DNA of 64,000 nucleotides from Sphingomonas sp. UV9 (GTDB lineage: Bacteria; Pseudomonadota; Alphaproteobacteria; Sphingomonadales; Sphingomonadaceae). Positions 56,093 through 64,000 of this stretch are shown here, one piece after another. The position numbers and the translations under genes were made by a program. The stretch's first letter is position 1, and every line of letters begins with the position of its first letter. The notes beneath the pieces are model-generated. The model was not told the DNA's origin. It did no database searches and saw only the letters and a program-made list of their open reading frames with translations. Location: NCBI RefSeq assembly GCF_004101245.1, contig NZ_SCIN01000001.1:944784-1008783 (forward strand), read 5' to 3'.

Positions 56093-56494
56093 TTATGCGA
56101 CACCTGCTGCGATCAGCGCGGCCCAACCGGCGAAGAATGCCAGCACAAGCCATGTCAGGATCGCCCCGCCTGCCCGCGGCACGTTGGAACGTCGCAGGTC
56201 CATTCCGATCGGATGAGCGATCCTCGCCACCACGAAGACCGCCGCGGTCAGCCCAAGCGGTAGGCTCGTACCCCGAGCAAGCTCGATCAGCGCCATGAGC
56301 GCCAGGACGAACGGTGCATATTCGACCAGATTGGCATGCGCCCGCATCCGTCCGGCGAGCAGATCCCCACCGCCGTCACCGATCAGCACATTGTAGCGGA
56401 GCCGCATGCGGAAGATCCGCAGGCCAAGCCACAGGTTGATCGTTCCAAGGGAGGCCGCTGCCGCCAGCGTGACGGGAAGCGTCATGCCAGCCAT
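56093..56494 (-). CDS. MAPEG family membrane protein
   Basis: A 133-residue, four-helix membrane protein. The family signature is RMRAHANLVEYAPFVLALMAL with the helices LTAAVFVVARIAHPIGM and ILTWLVLAFFAGWAALIA. MAPEG proteins include glutathione transferases of the membrane. Role here unknown. It begins 2 bases after the hydroxyisourate hydrolase stop, so it is in the operon. Confidence 0.88.
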   Translation of the reverse strand: MAGMTLPVTLAAAASLGTINLWLGLRIFRMRLRYNVLIGDGGGDLLAGRMRAHANLVEYAPFVLALMALIELARGTSLPLGLTAAVFVVARIAHPIGMDLRRSNVPRAGGAILTWLVLAFFAGWAALIAAGVA

Positions 56495-56496
56495 GC

Positions 56497-56889
56497 TCAG
56501 TTTCCCCGGTAGGTCGAATAGCCATAGGGGCTGACCACTACCGGGACATGATAGTGACCCGCCTTGTCGGTCACGCGGAACGTCAGCGTGATCTCTGGAA
56601 AGAACGGGCTCGCTGACGCGTCGGGGTAACCCGACATGTCGAACTGCAGCCTGTAAATTCCGGTGTCGAACGACTTAGGGTCTCCAAAACGGCGGACGCG
56701 GCCATCGGCATCGGTGGTCGCAGCCCCGACTTTCTGCCATCGTCCGTCAACGGCGCGCTTCGAGAGGGTTACAGGGACAGCCTTGCCGCCAACGCCTCGG
56801 GCGAGGTCGAGAACGTGAGTGGAAATGTCGGCTGCCGCGGCGGGGGTGGCGACTGCGCCGAGCAAGAGAGCGAGAGCGATGGGCTTCAT
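56497..56889 (-). CDS. 5-hydroxyisourate hydrolase-like (transthyretin family), exported
   Basis: A 130-residue periplasmic transthyretin-like hydrolase that opens 5-hydroxyisourate in urate breakdown. It has a signal peptide (MKPIALALLLGAVATPAAAA), the N-terminal ISTHVLDLARGVGGKAVP motif, a GRVRRF region and HYHVPVVVSPYGYSTYRG. The C-terminus reads YRGN where most members end in YRGS. The stop overlaps neither neighbour by much; the start overlaps the amidohydrolase stop (ATGA). Its export suggests the reaction is periplasmic. Confidence 0.88.
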   Translation of the reverse strand: MKPIALALLLGAVATPAAAADISTHVLDLARGVGGKAVPVTLSKRAVDGRWQKVGAATTDADGRVRRFGDPKSFDTGIYRLQFDMSGYPDASASPFFPEITLTFRVTDKAGHYHVPVVVSPYGYSTYRGN

Positions 56890-58118
56890 GGACGATATCC
56901 TTGCTGAGTGTCGTATCGGGGAAAGACGGTATCGAGCCGGGATGTGCTCGATGGTACGATTGCGCCTCGCTGGACCAGACGACGGTCGCTGGGCGGAGCG
57001 GCGACCGCGGCTGCGGCGTTTTCCGCATCGACTATGACGAACGTCGCTTCGTCACCGACAGCCATGCCGTAGCGTTCGAGCCCCAAAACCATTGCTGCGT
57101 CCGTCGTGGCCATATCCAGTGCGGTTGCGAGATCGGCGTCCGTAAAGAAGCCTGATCGATATCCGATCATCCTTGCGCGGCCGAGCATGTCCGCATCGCC
57201 GTACGGCCACCAAGCATCGCGGATGTTATCGTTGCCGGCGAACACACGCACCCCCGCAGCGCGCAACAGGGTGATGGGCGGAAACGCACGATCGCCGGGC
57301 GCATTGGTCATGATCGCGACTCCGGCTTGCGCCAATATGTCCGCGGTGCGCGCCGCTGCGTCCAGATCAACGTCGCCGAGCGCATAAGCATGGCTGACTA
57401 CGACCAGCCCGTTCAAGCCGCTCGCCATCGTTCGCGCTGCGATCCGACGAAGTTGCTCAATCCCCTGATTTCCGGGTTCATGGAGATGGATATCGATTTT
57501 CACGCCGTGCCGCTCGGCAATGCCGAAGACCACATCGAGGTGAGCATCGGCATCGCCATCGAACGTCGTTGGATCCAGCCCGCCAACGATGCCAGCGCCT
57601 TCCCTCACCGCGGCGTCGAGCAGATCGGCAGTGCCCGGTGAAGCGATTATGCCGGCCTGCGGAAAGGCGACAAACTCTACATCGACACGCCCGCGCCAAG
57701 GTTCACACGCGGCCATAACCGCATGCAGATTGGCAAGGCCTGTGGTGGCATCGATATCTATGTGGCTACGCATCGCGATCGTGCCGAATGCATGCGCTTG
57801 CGCGAGCAACGCATCGGCGCGATCAGTGATAGGCAAGGCATTGGTCAGCATCCGCTTTTCAATGTTCAACCGCTCCTGAAGGCCATCAGCCGGGCAGTGC
57901 GAATGCCACCGGTCGCCCACGAAGCTTTTGTCGAGATGGATATGGCCATCTACAAATGCGGGAAGCACGGGCAAACCTTTCAGGTCCACCTCGTCGGCTT
58001 CGGTGACAAGGAAACCGGGTTCAACAAACAGGCCGTCGCGCACTGCCAGATCGACAGTGCTGCCATCCTGAAGTCTCGCATTGCGAAACAGCCGTTCCGG
58101 CGGGGTGTCAGGAGTCAT
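56886..58118 (-). CDS. Amidohydrolase family protein, cytosine-deaminase-like
   Basis: A 410-residue metal-dependent amidohydrolase. The metal motif is DGHIHLDKSF, a later His in DIHLHEPGNQG, SHAYALGDVD, and the Asp in AGNDNIRDAWWPYG. It resembles CodA-type cytosine/isoguanine deaminases and hydantoinase-like enzymes; the substrate ring is unknown. ATG 58118 has GAGA at a good distance; ATG 58124 is also possible. It is the first gene of the operon, divergent from LysR. Confidence 0.85.
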   Translation of the reverse strand: MTPDTPPERLFRNARLQDGSTVDLAVRDGLFVEPGFLVTEADEVDLKGLPVLPAFVDGHIHLDKSFVGDRWHSHCPADGLQERLNIEKRMLTNALPITDRADALLAQAHAFGTIAMRSHIDIDATTGLANLHAVMAACEPWRGRVDVEFVAFPQAGIIASPGTADLLDAAVREGAGIVGGLDPTTFDGDADAHLDVVFGIAERHGVKIDIHLHEPGNQGIEQLRRIAARTMASGLNGLVVVSHAYALGDVDLDAAARTADILAQAGVAIMTNAPGDRAFPPITLLRAAGVRVFAGNDNIRDAWWPYGDADMLGRARMIGYRSGFFTDADLATALDMATTDAAMVLGLERYGMAVGDEATFVIVDAENAAAAVAAPPSDRRLVQRGAIVPSSTSRLDTVFPRYDTQQGYRP

Positions 58119-58185
58119 CAACATTCTCGGCGATAGTGAACATCTGAATTAGGAAAGCCTGAAAGCATTTGCTAATTAAATGTTT

Positions 58186-58212
58186 GAATATAGATCATTC
58201 GATTATAGAATG
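58186..58212. promoter_or_regulatory. Overlapping GAAT/ATTC half-sites upstream of LysR
   Basis: Two overlapping inverted repeats, GAAT-N7-ATTC (58186-58200) and CATTC-N7-GAATG (58196-58212), lie in an AT-rich 99-base gap between the amidohydrolase and lysR genes. LysR proteins bind such interrupted dyads; assignment is inferred. Confidence 0.5.
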
Positions 58213-58217
58213 TGGTC

Positions 58218-59093
58218 ATGCTAGATCCAAAATTGCTACGCACTTTCGTCGCCGTCGCTGATGCTGCCAGCTTCACAATCGCAGCGGATCGCCTCAATTC
58301 CACCCAGTCCACCGTCAGCCAACATCTGGGGCGGCTTGAGGCCGCGACCGGTCGCCAACTGATTGACCGGGCGGCACGCCCGATAGGACCGACCCCGGCG
58401 GGCGAACGCCTGCTTGGCTATGCACGACGATTATTGACGCTTCAGGCCGAGGCCGAAGCGTTACTCGCCGATCCCGCCGGTACAGCGACCATCCGCATAG
58501 GCGTGCCCGATGACATAGTGACGGCACCGATGAGCCAGAGGTTCGCGCAATTTGCAGAGCGCCATCGCGCCATCCGTCTTGACGTAACAACCGGATTGAG
58601 CAGAGATTTGTCGCGACGATTTCGCGCTGGCGAGTTTGACATCGCCATCGCCAAGGAGCCGGCAGCCGGCAACGATGCCCGCGCCAGCTTTCCCGAACCG
58701 CTCGCGTGGTTCGAAAGCTGCGAACTGTCCGGGGGCTGGCCTGATCCTATCCCCCTTGTGACGTTCCCATCGGGCGGACTTTACCGTGACCTCATGATCG
58801 ACCGGATCGAACGCGAGCAGCGACGATGGTACATCGCCTTTACCGGCAACAGTCTCGGCAGTGTGCTGTCAGCAGTAGAGGCTGGGCTTGGCGTGTCCGT
58901 GCTGCCCGTCAGCACCGTCGCGGCACACGCCGTTCGTGCTAGTGGCATCTTTACTGCGGACGCACCGTTGGTGGTGTCGATCTATGCCTGGGAATGCGGT
59001 GGCGCGACAGGAGAGCTCGTCGCGGCGATGAGTGAAGCGCTGTCCAACCGTCCGGGCGAGCAGATCAATACAAAGCCCCTCAACAAAAGGTAA
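58218..59093 (+). CDS. LysR-type transcriptional regulator
   Basis: A 291-residue regulator. The N-terminal winged helix is LLRTFVAVADAASFTIAADRLNSTQSTVSQHLGRLE; the C-terminal effector domain (IRIGVPDDIVTAPM onward) is of the LysR substrate type. The ATG at 58218 is used; a GTG at 58212 would fall inside the half-site. It diverges from the amidohydrolase operon, which it likely controls in response to a ring-compound inducer. Confidence 0.93.
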   Translation: MLDPKLLRTFVAVADAASFTIAADRLNSTQSTVSQHLGRLEAATGRQLIDRAARPIGPTPAGERLLGYARRLLTLQAEAEALLADPAGTATIRIGVPDDIVTAPMSQRFAQFAERHRAIRLDVTTGLSRDLSRRFRAGEFDIAIAKEPAAGNDARASFPEPLAWFESCELSGGWPDPIPLVTFPSGGLYRDLMIDRIEREQRRWYIAFTGNSLGSVLSAVEAGLGVSVLPVSTVAAHAVRASGIFTADAPLVVSIYAWECGGATGELVAAMSEALSNRPGEQINTKPLNKR

Positions 59094-59098
59094 TCTGC

Positions 59099-59803
59099 TT
59101 GCGTGCGTTTTTCGCTCCGATCCTTGCTGGTGCCACGTTCAGCGATCGGCTGTTGGCATGTACCGGTGCCGCCGTCGGGATCACGCTCACCGCGATCGTT
59201 ACAGCGATGGCGTTCGGAGAAGGGTGGACGGCAATTCTGCTTGTTGCCCCGATGGGCGCGTCCGCGGTGCTCATCTTCGCCGTTCCGGCCAGTCCGCTTG
59301 CGCAGCCGTGGTCAGTGATTGGTGGCAACGTCGTCTCAGCTCTTGTTGGGGTTGGGATCGCAGCCATGGTGTCATCGCCCGCGCTCGCGAGCGGCTTGGC
59401 GGTCGGAGGCGCGATCTTGGCTATGTCGTTGCTGCGCTGTCTGCACCCTCCTGGCGGGGCTGCCGCACTGACCGCAGTCATAGGCGGACCGGCCGTCACG
59501 GCAGCGGGTTGGATGTTTCCGGTATTGCCTGTCGGTATCAATGCCGTGATCCTGACTGTCGCTGGGATAGTCTTTCACCTGCTATCCAGGCATTCCTACC
59601 CGCATCGTGCTGTTTCAATAATGGCCGGGCCTGCCGTTCCGGGAGGGGGTATTACTCCGCATCCTGAAGACCTCGACGCCGCGCTCGCAGACCTCGGTGA
59701 GACGTTCGACATTGGCCGTGAGGATCTCGATTTGCTCTTAGAGCGCGTGAGAGTGCATACGGCGATACGTCGCGCAGACAACGATGCTGGAAAACGGCGC
59801 TGA
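59099..59803 (+). CDS. HPP family membrane protein
   Basis: A 234-residue protein with about four membrane helices (residues 15-170) and the HPP motif in LRCLHPPGGAAAL near residue 120, then a C-terminal soluble tail of about 60 residues. Some HPP proteins move nitrite across membranes; function here is unproved. A TTG at 59099 is the start, with AAAGG 8 bases upstream. It is 5 bases after LysR, so it may be its operon partner. Confidence 0.85.
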   Translation: MRAFFAPILAGATFSDRLLACTGAAVGITLTAIVTAMAFGEGWTAILLVAPMGASAVLIFAVPASPLAQPWSVIGGNVVSALVGVGIAAMVSSPALASGLAVGGAILAMSLLRCLHPPGGAAALTAVIGGPAVTAAGWMFPVLPVGINAVILTVAGIVFHLLSRHSYPHRAVSIMAGPAVPGGGITPHPEDLDAALADLGETFDIGREDLDLLLERVRVHTAIRRADNDAGKRR

Positions 59804-59978
59804 CGCCCACACGGACAGACATTTCGGAAAGTGGCATTTTTGGTGTTGGCACCGTGCGGATGCTGAAAACCAGCTATCTACTATTAGGGTCGCAGCAAAA
59901 CGGTTGTGATACCAGCATCGGCGAGAGTGCTGCGAGCGATCGGCGTCAATCTTTTCCCGTTTTCATGCTCGCGGCTGA

Positions 59979-60006
59979 TTTTGGGAAGCCGCTCGCGTTC
60001 CCAAAA
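59979..60006. repeat. Inverted repeat downstream of the HPP gene
   Basis: TTTTGGGAA and TTCCCAAAA are separated by 10 bases, just past the 3' end of the deacetylase gene and 175 bases after the HPP stop. A bidirectional terminator is possible. The remaining gap 59804-60075 shows no supported gene. Confidence 0.5.
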
Positions 60007-60075
60007 CGCGATCCTTTTGGAAACGCCCTGGCCTTCTCGACCGCCCTGCCCAACCGGGAAGCTGCAAAAGCGCCC

Positions 60076-61068
60076 TTATGGCGTCTTACTGGCGTAGGCG
60101 CTGATCCAATCTGGTGGCTCCTGCTCCAGCCGCCCGTCGACCTTTACCTGTCGTTCCCGAGCCCATCGGTACGCCCACATGGGACCGAACTTCGTCGCGA
60201 CCGCAGGCATCGCCGAATAGGCCGGGTCGGCTTGTGCCCGTGCGAGCGAAACGAACCCGTAGCCGGCTGAACGAAACAGGCCAAGTAGCGCTTCAATCGT
60301 TGCCGCGTTCAAGCGGTTGGCGTGTAGGAGCATGATCGCTGGCACATCGCGGCCAAGAACCTTGCGGTCCAGCTCGCCATAATAGGCAATCTGGACGCGG
60401 GTATGATCTAGATACGCCCGCCGGACCCGCTGCATCATGCCCTTATCGCGCTCGATGAGGGCGCGTTCGTAGGCATTGTTGAATAGGTAATCGGATGTGT
60501 CGATCGTGGATGCGGCCAGTTTGTAGCCATGACTGGCGAGAAGCTTCTCGATCGCGAGCCGTTTGGTCTCGGTGTCGCCGACGTGGTTCAAGGGGAAGCG
60601 GAAGAACGAGATGGGACGATCGCTCGATGTCGCCATTGGTCGGATGGTTGCTTCTCCCCCTGTTATCTCCTTCTCGATCCCCGCAACGTTGAGGTCGTTG
60701 CTGTCGAAATGACTGTAGCCGTGATTGCCGAGCGCTAAGAGGCCCTTGTTCCACTCGGCAAGTAGGCGAGGACCAGCAGGCCCAAGTGCCTGCACCTTGT
60801 CCTCGTTGACGAAGCCGGTTGCGGGAACGCGCGCGCGCCGCAGCACGCTGACGATGTGGCGCTGTGCTGCAATAGCGGCGTCAGGGGAGACGGTCGATCC
60901 GTCGCTGGCATACGGGAGATCATCGAAGGTGATCGCAACGACCCGACCGGCTTTTGCCGGCGTAGATCCTTCAGCGGAGGCGATGGCCGCGCAGGTGGCG
61001 AAGCCGACAAGCGCCAGTGCGGTCATCAAGGGCCGGCGAAAGGAACGAGCTGTGCGACGGACATTCAT
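60076..61068 (-). CDS. Exported polysaccharide deacetylase (NodB/CE4 family)
   Basis: A 330-residue enzyme with a signal peptide (MNVRRTARSFRRPLM then ALALVGFATCAAIASAEG). The NodB core is AITFDDLPYA (catalytic and metal Asp), NHGYSHFDSNDL (metal His pair), FFRFPLNHVGDT and IMLLHANRLN. It removes acyl groups from cell-surface or external sugars in the periplasm. It is unrelated in sequence to the PuuE-like gene except for the fold. It stands alone. Confidence 0.9.
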   Translation of the reverse strand: MNVRRTARSFRRPLMTALALVGFATCAAIASAEGSTPAKAGRVVAITFDDLPYASDGSTVSPDAAIAAQRHIVSVLRRARVPATGFVNEDKVQALGPAGPRLLAEWNKGLLALGNHGYSHFDSNDLNVAGIEKEITGGEATIRPMATSSDRPISFFRFPLNHVGDTETKRLAIEKLLASHGYKLAASTIDTSDYLFNNAYERALIERDKGMMQRVRRAYLDHTRVQIAYYGELDRKVLGRDVPAIMLLHANRLNAATIEALLGLFRSAGYGFVSLARAQADPAYSAMPAVATKFGPMWAYRWARERQVKVDGRLEQEPPDWISAYASKTP

Positions 61069-61147
61069 GACCTCAACACCTAGCCGATAGTAGGAGAGCG
61101 TGAGAAGCTTTCCCGTTTGACCATTCTAATCGGGAACACCGCTCGGA

Positions 61148-61348
61148 TCAGCGGATATCATCCACCTCGAGCAGAACACGATAAGCGCTGTCTTCGCTCT
61201 GCATTGCTCGAGCCGCTTGCTCAGCCGTTATCGCACGCTGGAGACGTCGGCTACCGGCTGACTTTCCGCTGTCGTATTCGGCTATATAACGGTCGTCTTC
61301 GTAGGTGATCAGCAGACCCCATCCCTCGGTGGTGAGTTTTCGGACGGT
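61148..61348 (-). pseudogene. Remnant of a small protein gene (no start)
   Basis: A stop-free minus-strand frame of 66 codons ends in TGA at 61148 and is preceded by TAG at 61349-61351. It reads a coding-like acidic sequence (WGLLITYEDDRYIAEYDSGK, AITAEQAARAMQSED, YRVLLEVDDIR). No ATG, GTG or TTG opens it near its 5' end. It is probably the surviving back part of a small gene. The rest of the gap 61069-61459 shows no feature. Confidence 0.4.
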
Positions 61349-61459
61349 CTAATATGTTTTGCGACAGGGACAAAAGGTAGCTCGCGACCAGAGCCAGCCG
61401 TTCGCGCTGGAGGAAGGGGCAAACGGACTATACCTCCCGGCGGAAATTTAACCCAGCAC

Positions 61460-62391
61460 TCACGCCGACAAGGCTTCTGCCACTTCGACAACCCGACCGA
61501 GATGACTGTCGGATTTCAGCCAGGGGTTCGGCTCAATCGGTTGTACATTCCTATTAAAAAGCGATCCGGACCGGTCTTCCAAAGCGCGATACACCAACAA
61601 CGGGGCAACCTTTTCGGCGTAAGTCTCGGCACTTTGAAAAAGCAGGCCGACAAGTATTTCTTGCATCCGCTGCGGTAAAGACGACTGACCGAGGACGCCA
61701 GACATGATGTCGGTCTTTATAGCTCCTGGATTCATGCCGAAAGGGTTGATGGCGGGGAAGCGAGCGGCCGTATTAATAACCAGCGTTTCATTCAAAATCA
61801 CGCTATTGCTATGGGTAATCTGCCAGCGATAGTTATGTTCGGATTCAATATCGGCAAAGTTCAAGGATCTTTCGCCACCGGGACCCCCCAGATGAACAAA
61901 CGTGGTTTCACCCGGCCCGGAAGCGTTCCCTGACTCAAATTTGATGCCATTTCCCGAACAATGGCCCACCTGCTCAGCGCGCTCGTTGCCAAGTCCTTTT
62001 CAAGTCCCTCCGACGTCACAGCGCGGCTCCTTCCGGTAAAGATTCAATGCGTGAACAGAAGCGCATCCCATGTTTCAACCGCTAAATCCTGCGCAACATT
62101 CCGGGCATTGACCAGAGATGAGAGATCAGCCGGGACAAACACTCTGCGGTGATGCGTAAGGTCCTTGAGCGACCGCCCAATGACGGTAACCTCAGCTCCC
62201 TTGTTAAGCAGTGACTGCGAAATGGCTCGAGCAAGACCACCAGTGCCTCCAAAGATCGCAACCTTAAGTCCCGAGAACGCCGATGGATCGGCAGCGAGTG
62301 CAGAGGGTTTCCAATCCTGCCTCAATATTCCAAACGATGATACTGGCGTCTCCTGGCCGACCCGTTCGTTTCTGCCGAACGGCAGGCGCAT
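61460..62391 (-). pseudogene. Frameshifted short-chain dehydrogenase (SDR) gene
   Basis: The front (from ATG 62391) has the SDR nucleotide loop VAIFGGTGGLARAISQSL and ends at TGA 62044 after ALLFTH. The frame then shifts and carries GIFTGRSRAVTSEGLEKDLA and ALSRWAIVREMASNLSQG. A second shift lies between LPGRVK and FVHLGGPGGERSLNFADIE, after which it reads on to 61460 (PGAIKTDIMSG). The homology is continuous over three frames, so at least two frameshifts have inactivated it, unless one is a sequencing fault. Confidence 0.78.
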
Positions 62392-62820
62392 GCTTAAAGC
62401 CGGAGTGTCGGCTTTGCATCAAATGAAACTCAGTGGGGGCGCGGCTGGATCGAGCGCAATCATTTTCCCGGAAGAGGTAACGTCCAGAACATCTCAAACG
62501 GCTGCACTAGCTGTAGCGGCTCACAATGATGCGCGGCCGGAACTGCAATAGATGGCTCTTTCGCGCTCGGATTATGTGAAACGCTGGCGGTCGGGAAACA
62601 CACGTTCGTTCACACGCAAATCACGTTCAGTACGACGGACACGAGATGTTTAGCGAGCGAAGCACGAATGGCAAAAATCGGTGGAAGCGGACATAGTATA
62701 TAGTATGATACACTGAGTCCGGCTTTACCTTTTCCCCAGCTGCTCACAAGCCTCGAGCGTCAATCGCGGTAGGCACGTTCGCCGGCTTTGATCCGCTACC
62801 GAATGGAGTAAAAGCCTTCC
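62392..62820. other. Intergenic stretch without a supported gene
   Basis: About 430 bases between the SDR pseudogene and the MipA/OmpV gene. It contains an AT-rich run near 62695-62715 (TAGTATATAGTATGATAC) that may belong to the promoter of the following gene. No other feature was supported. Confidence 0.5.
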
Positions 62821-63630
62821 ATGACAGCACGAAAGTTCATGGCCCTCGCAGCCGCACCGCTCGCCTCGGCGCTGCTCGTCACCTGCCCTTCGCCAGCCGC
62901 GGCGCAGGCGGAGAGCGACACGAGCGGTGCCCGACGAACCCGTATCGCTCTGGGTCCCCAGATCGTGCCGAGCTTTCCCGGTGCCGACAGCGTCGGTATT
63001 CGCCCGCTCGTCGATGTTGCGCGCGCACGCGGCGACGAGCCGTTCGCCTTCGAGGCACCGGATGAAAGCTTTGGCTTCAGCGTAGCCCGCAAGGGCGCAT
63101 GGCAGTTCGGCCCCGCGCTCGGCTTCGAGGGACAGCGTTCGCGCGACAACACGAACGGATTGCTGCCCAAGGTTGGCTTCACGTTTGAGTTGGGAGGCTT
63201 CGTCCAATATGAACTCACCTCGAATGTTCGGCTTCGAACCGAAGTCCGTCAGGGCATCGGTGGTCACAAGGGGCTGATCGGAACCGTTGGTGCCGACTAT
63301 GTCATCCGCGACGCCGACCGATGGCTGTTCTCCGTCGGTCCACGCGTCACGGGTGTGAACGGTCGCTACAGCCGCGCCTATTTCGGAATCGATCCCGCAA
63401 CCGCGATGACCGCATCGCTACCCGCCTTTCGGGCGAACGGCGGCTTGCAGGCGGTCGGCATGGCCGCAGGCGCCATCCGCCAGTTCAACGACAGCTGGGG
63501 GATCTACAGTTATGCCAAGTATGATCGGCTTGTTGCGGACCCTGGCAGGTCGCCAGTGGTGCGCGCATTTGGGAAGCGTGACCAACTCTCGGGTGGCGTC
63601 GCGCTAACCTATACCTTCGGCGGCAGTTGA
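62821..63630 (+). CDS. MipA/OmpV family outer-membrane protein
   Basis: A 269-residue beta-barrel of the MipA family. The signal peptide is MTARKFMALAAAPLASALLVTCPSPAAAQA-like (residues 1-29, cleavage near AAAQA). The mature part has amphipathic strands (ALGPQIVPSFPGADSVGIRP, WQFGPALGFEG, VRLRTEVRQGIGGHKGLIG) and ends with LTYTFGGS. E. coli MipA scaffolds wall enzymes; in other bacteria the family acts in metal or antibiotic response. The gene is on its own. No clear ribosome site was checked beyond AGCC near the ATG. Confidence 0.85.
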   Translation: MTARKFMALAAAPLASALLVTCPSPAAAQAESDTSGARRTRIALGPQIVPSFPGADSVGIRPLVDVARARGDEPFAFEAPDESFGFSVARKGAWQFGPALGFEGQRSRDNTNGLLPKVGFTFELGGFVQYELTSNVRLRTEVRQGIGGHKGLIGTVGADYVIRDADRWLFSVGPRVTGVNGRYSRAYFGIDPATAMTASLPAFRANGGLQAVGMAAGAIRQFNDSWGIYSYAKYDRLVADPGRSPVVRAFGKRDQLSGGVALTYTFGGS

Positions 63631-63797
63631 ACGTCCGCAACTGGGGCGACAGCCGCCGATCTGGCGGACGCCGCCACCACACGGAAAACGTCCGGTTTTC
63701 TCGCCGTCGGAAAATGACTGCGCTGCGGGTGACGCTGGAGGAGCGCCTGACTACGGCGAACACCGGACGCGGATTTTCAACGGGCGCTGCCACAGCA

Positions 63798-64000
63798 TCA
63801 GAGAATGCCGCCCCGGAGCGACTTGATGACGATCTCGGTCCGGTTCCGCGCGTCCAGCTTAAGCGCAAGCGACCGGAGATGAAGCTTGACCGTCGTCTCC
63901 TGTATCCCAAGCGCCCTGGCGATGACCTTGTTAGCCTCGCCCTCGTGCAGCCGCCGCAGGACGTCCATCTCGCGGTCGGTCAGCTTGGTATCCGCGGTAG
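63798..64000 (-). CDS. LuxR-family response regulator, 3' end only
   Basis: The right edge cuts this gene; only the C-terminal 66 codons are seen. They form a complete LuxR/NarL helix-turn-helix: LTDREMDVLRRLHEGEANKV, ALGIQETTVKLHLRSLALKL, ARNRTEIVIKSL. The stop is TGA at 63798-63800. The receiver domain lies beyond the window, so its phospho-acceptor cannot be judged. Confidence 0.88.
   Translation of the reverse strand, partial: TADTKLTDREMDVLRRLHEGEANKVIARALGIQETTVKLHLRSLALKLDARNRTEIVIKSLRGGIL

Noticed and set aside
59854..60270. A 138-residue plus-strand frame after the HPP gene
   Set aside because: Its second half overlaps the deacetylase gene and no recognised motif or good ribosome site is seen.
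62165..62551. A 128-residue plus-strand frame over the SDR remnant
   Set aside because: It is antisense to clear SDR homology and has no family features.
1..64000. CRISPR array or phage region
   Set aside because: No spaced direct-repeat array and no phage structural, integrase or lysis genes were seen.

Overview
This window looks like chromosome from a Sphingomonas-like alphaproteobacterium. It is uniformly GC-rich with dense genes and many ATGA start/stop overlaps. Its gene families fit that group: a large TonB-dependent receptor, an UrcA protein, CaiB, DUF885 and S9 peptidases, GC-rich palindromic intergenic repeats, and Tat-exported enzymes. The genus is inferred from family content and style, not from a marker-gene comparison. 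No phage, CRISPR array, complete insertion sequence or rRNA was seen. Genes at both window edges are cut.

Layout. 1-8.7 kb: an edge-truncated M28 peptidase, a small heptad-repeat lipoprotein, tRNA-Ile(CAU), a CaiB-type CoA-transferase, a DUF885 protein, an S9 prolyl oligopeptidase, a DUF2891 protein and an NTF2-like protein. 8.7-12.5 kb: a GGDEF-EAL protein, moaA, nadK and tRNA-Asn. 12.7-18.3 kb: mostly envelope genes (L,D-transpeptidase, ClC channel, RlpA, SleB) and an orphan OmpR-type regulator. 18.5-25.8 kb: a glycan island with a sulfotransferase-like protein, a MurG-type glycosyltransferase whose start region is tandemly duplicated, two GT2 enzymes (one with a zinc ribbon), a GT4 and a fused sucrose-phosphate-synthase/phosphatase-like enzyme. 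25.8-35.5 kb: a phosphate transporter, a REP-like repeat, UrcA, a GFA protein, a UvrD/PcrA helicase, and a TonB receptor divergent from a Tat-exported glycosylasparaginase.

35.9-44.3 kb is a candidate small-molecule module. An operon of a phytanoyl-CoA-dioxygenase-like enzyme and two SAM methyltransferases runs divergently from a Dpp/Yej-type ABC importer with a fused double ATPase; its binding protein converges from the far side. 44.5-51.5 kb holds katG divergent from a three-gene redox operon: a Rieske-FAD reductase, an alpha/beta-hydrolase fused to a gluconate-dehydrogenase-subunit-3-like domain, and a GMC dehydrogenase. A 33-bp inverted repeat lies between katG and the operon.

51.6-54.6 kb holds an acetyltransferase, a DUF1349 protein, a divergent TetR regulator with a palindromic operator candidate, and a decayed stretch with an aldehyde dehydrogenase remnant and an apparent NTF2/ABM chimera. 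54.7-59.8 kb is a likely heterocycle (purine- or hydantoin-type) catabolic operon: amidohydrolase, exported 5-hydroxyisourate-hydrolase-like protein, MAPEG, HbpS/GlcG and a PuuE-like deacetylase, divergent from LysR and HPP genes. 60-64 kb has a polysaccharide deacetylase, a small gene remnant, a frameshifted SDR pseudogene, a MipA/OmpV protein and the 3' end of a LuxR-type regulator.
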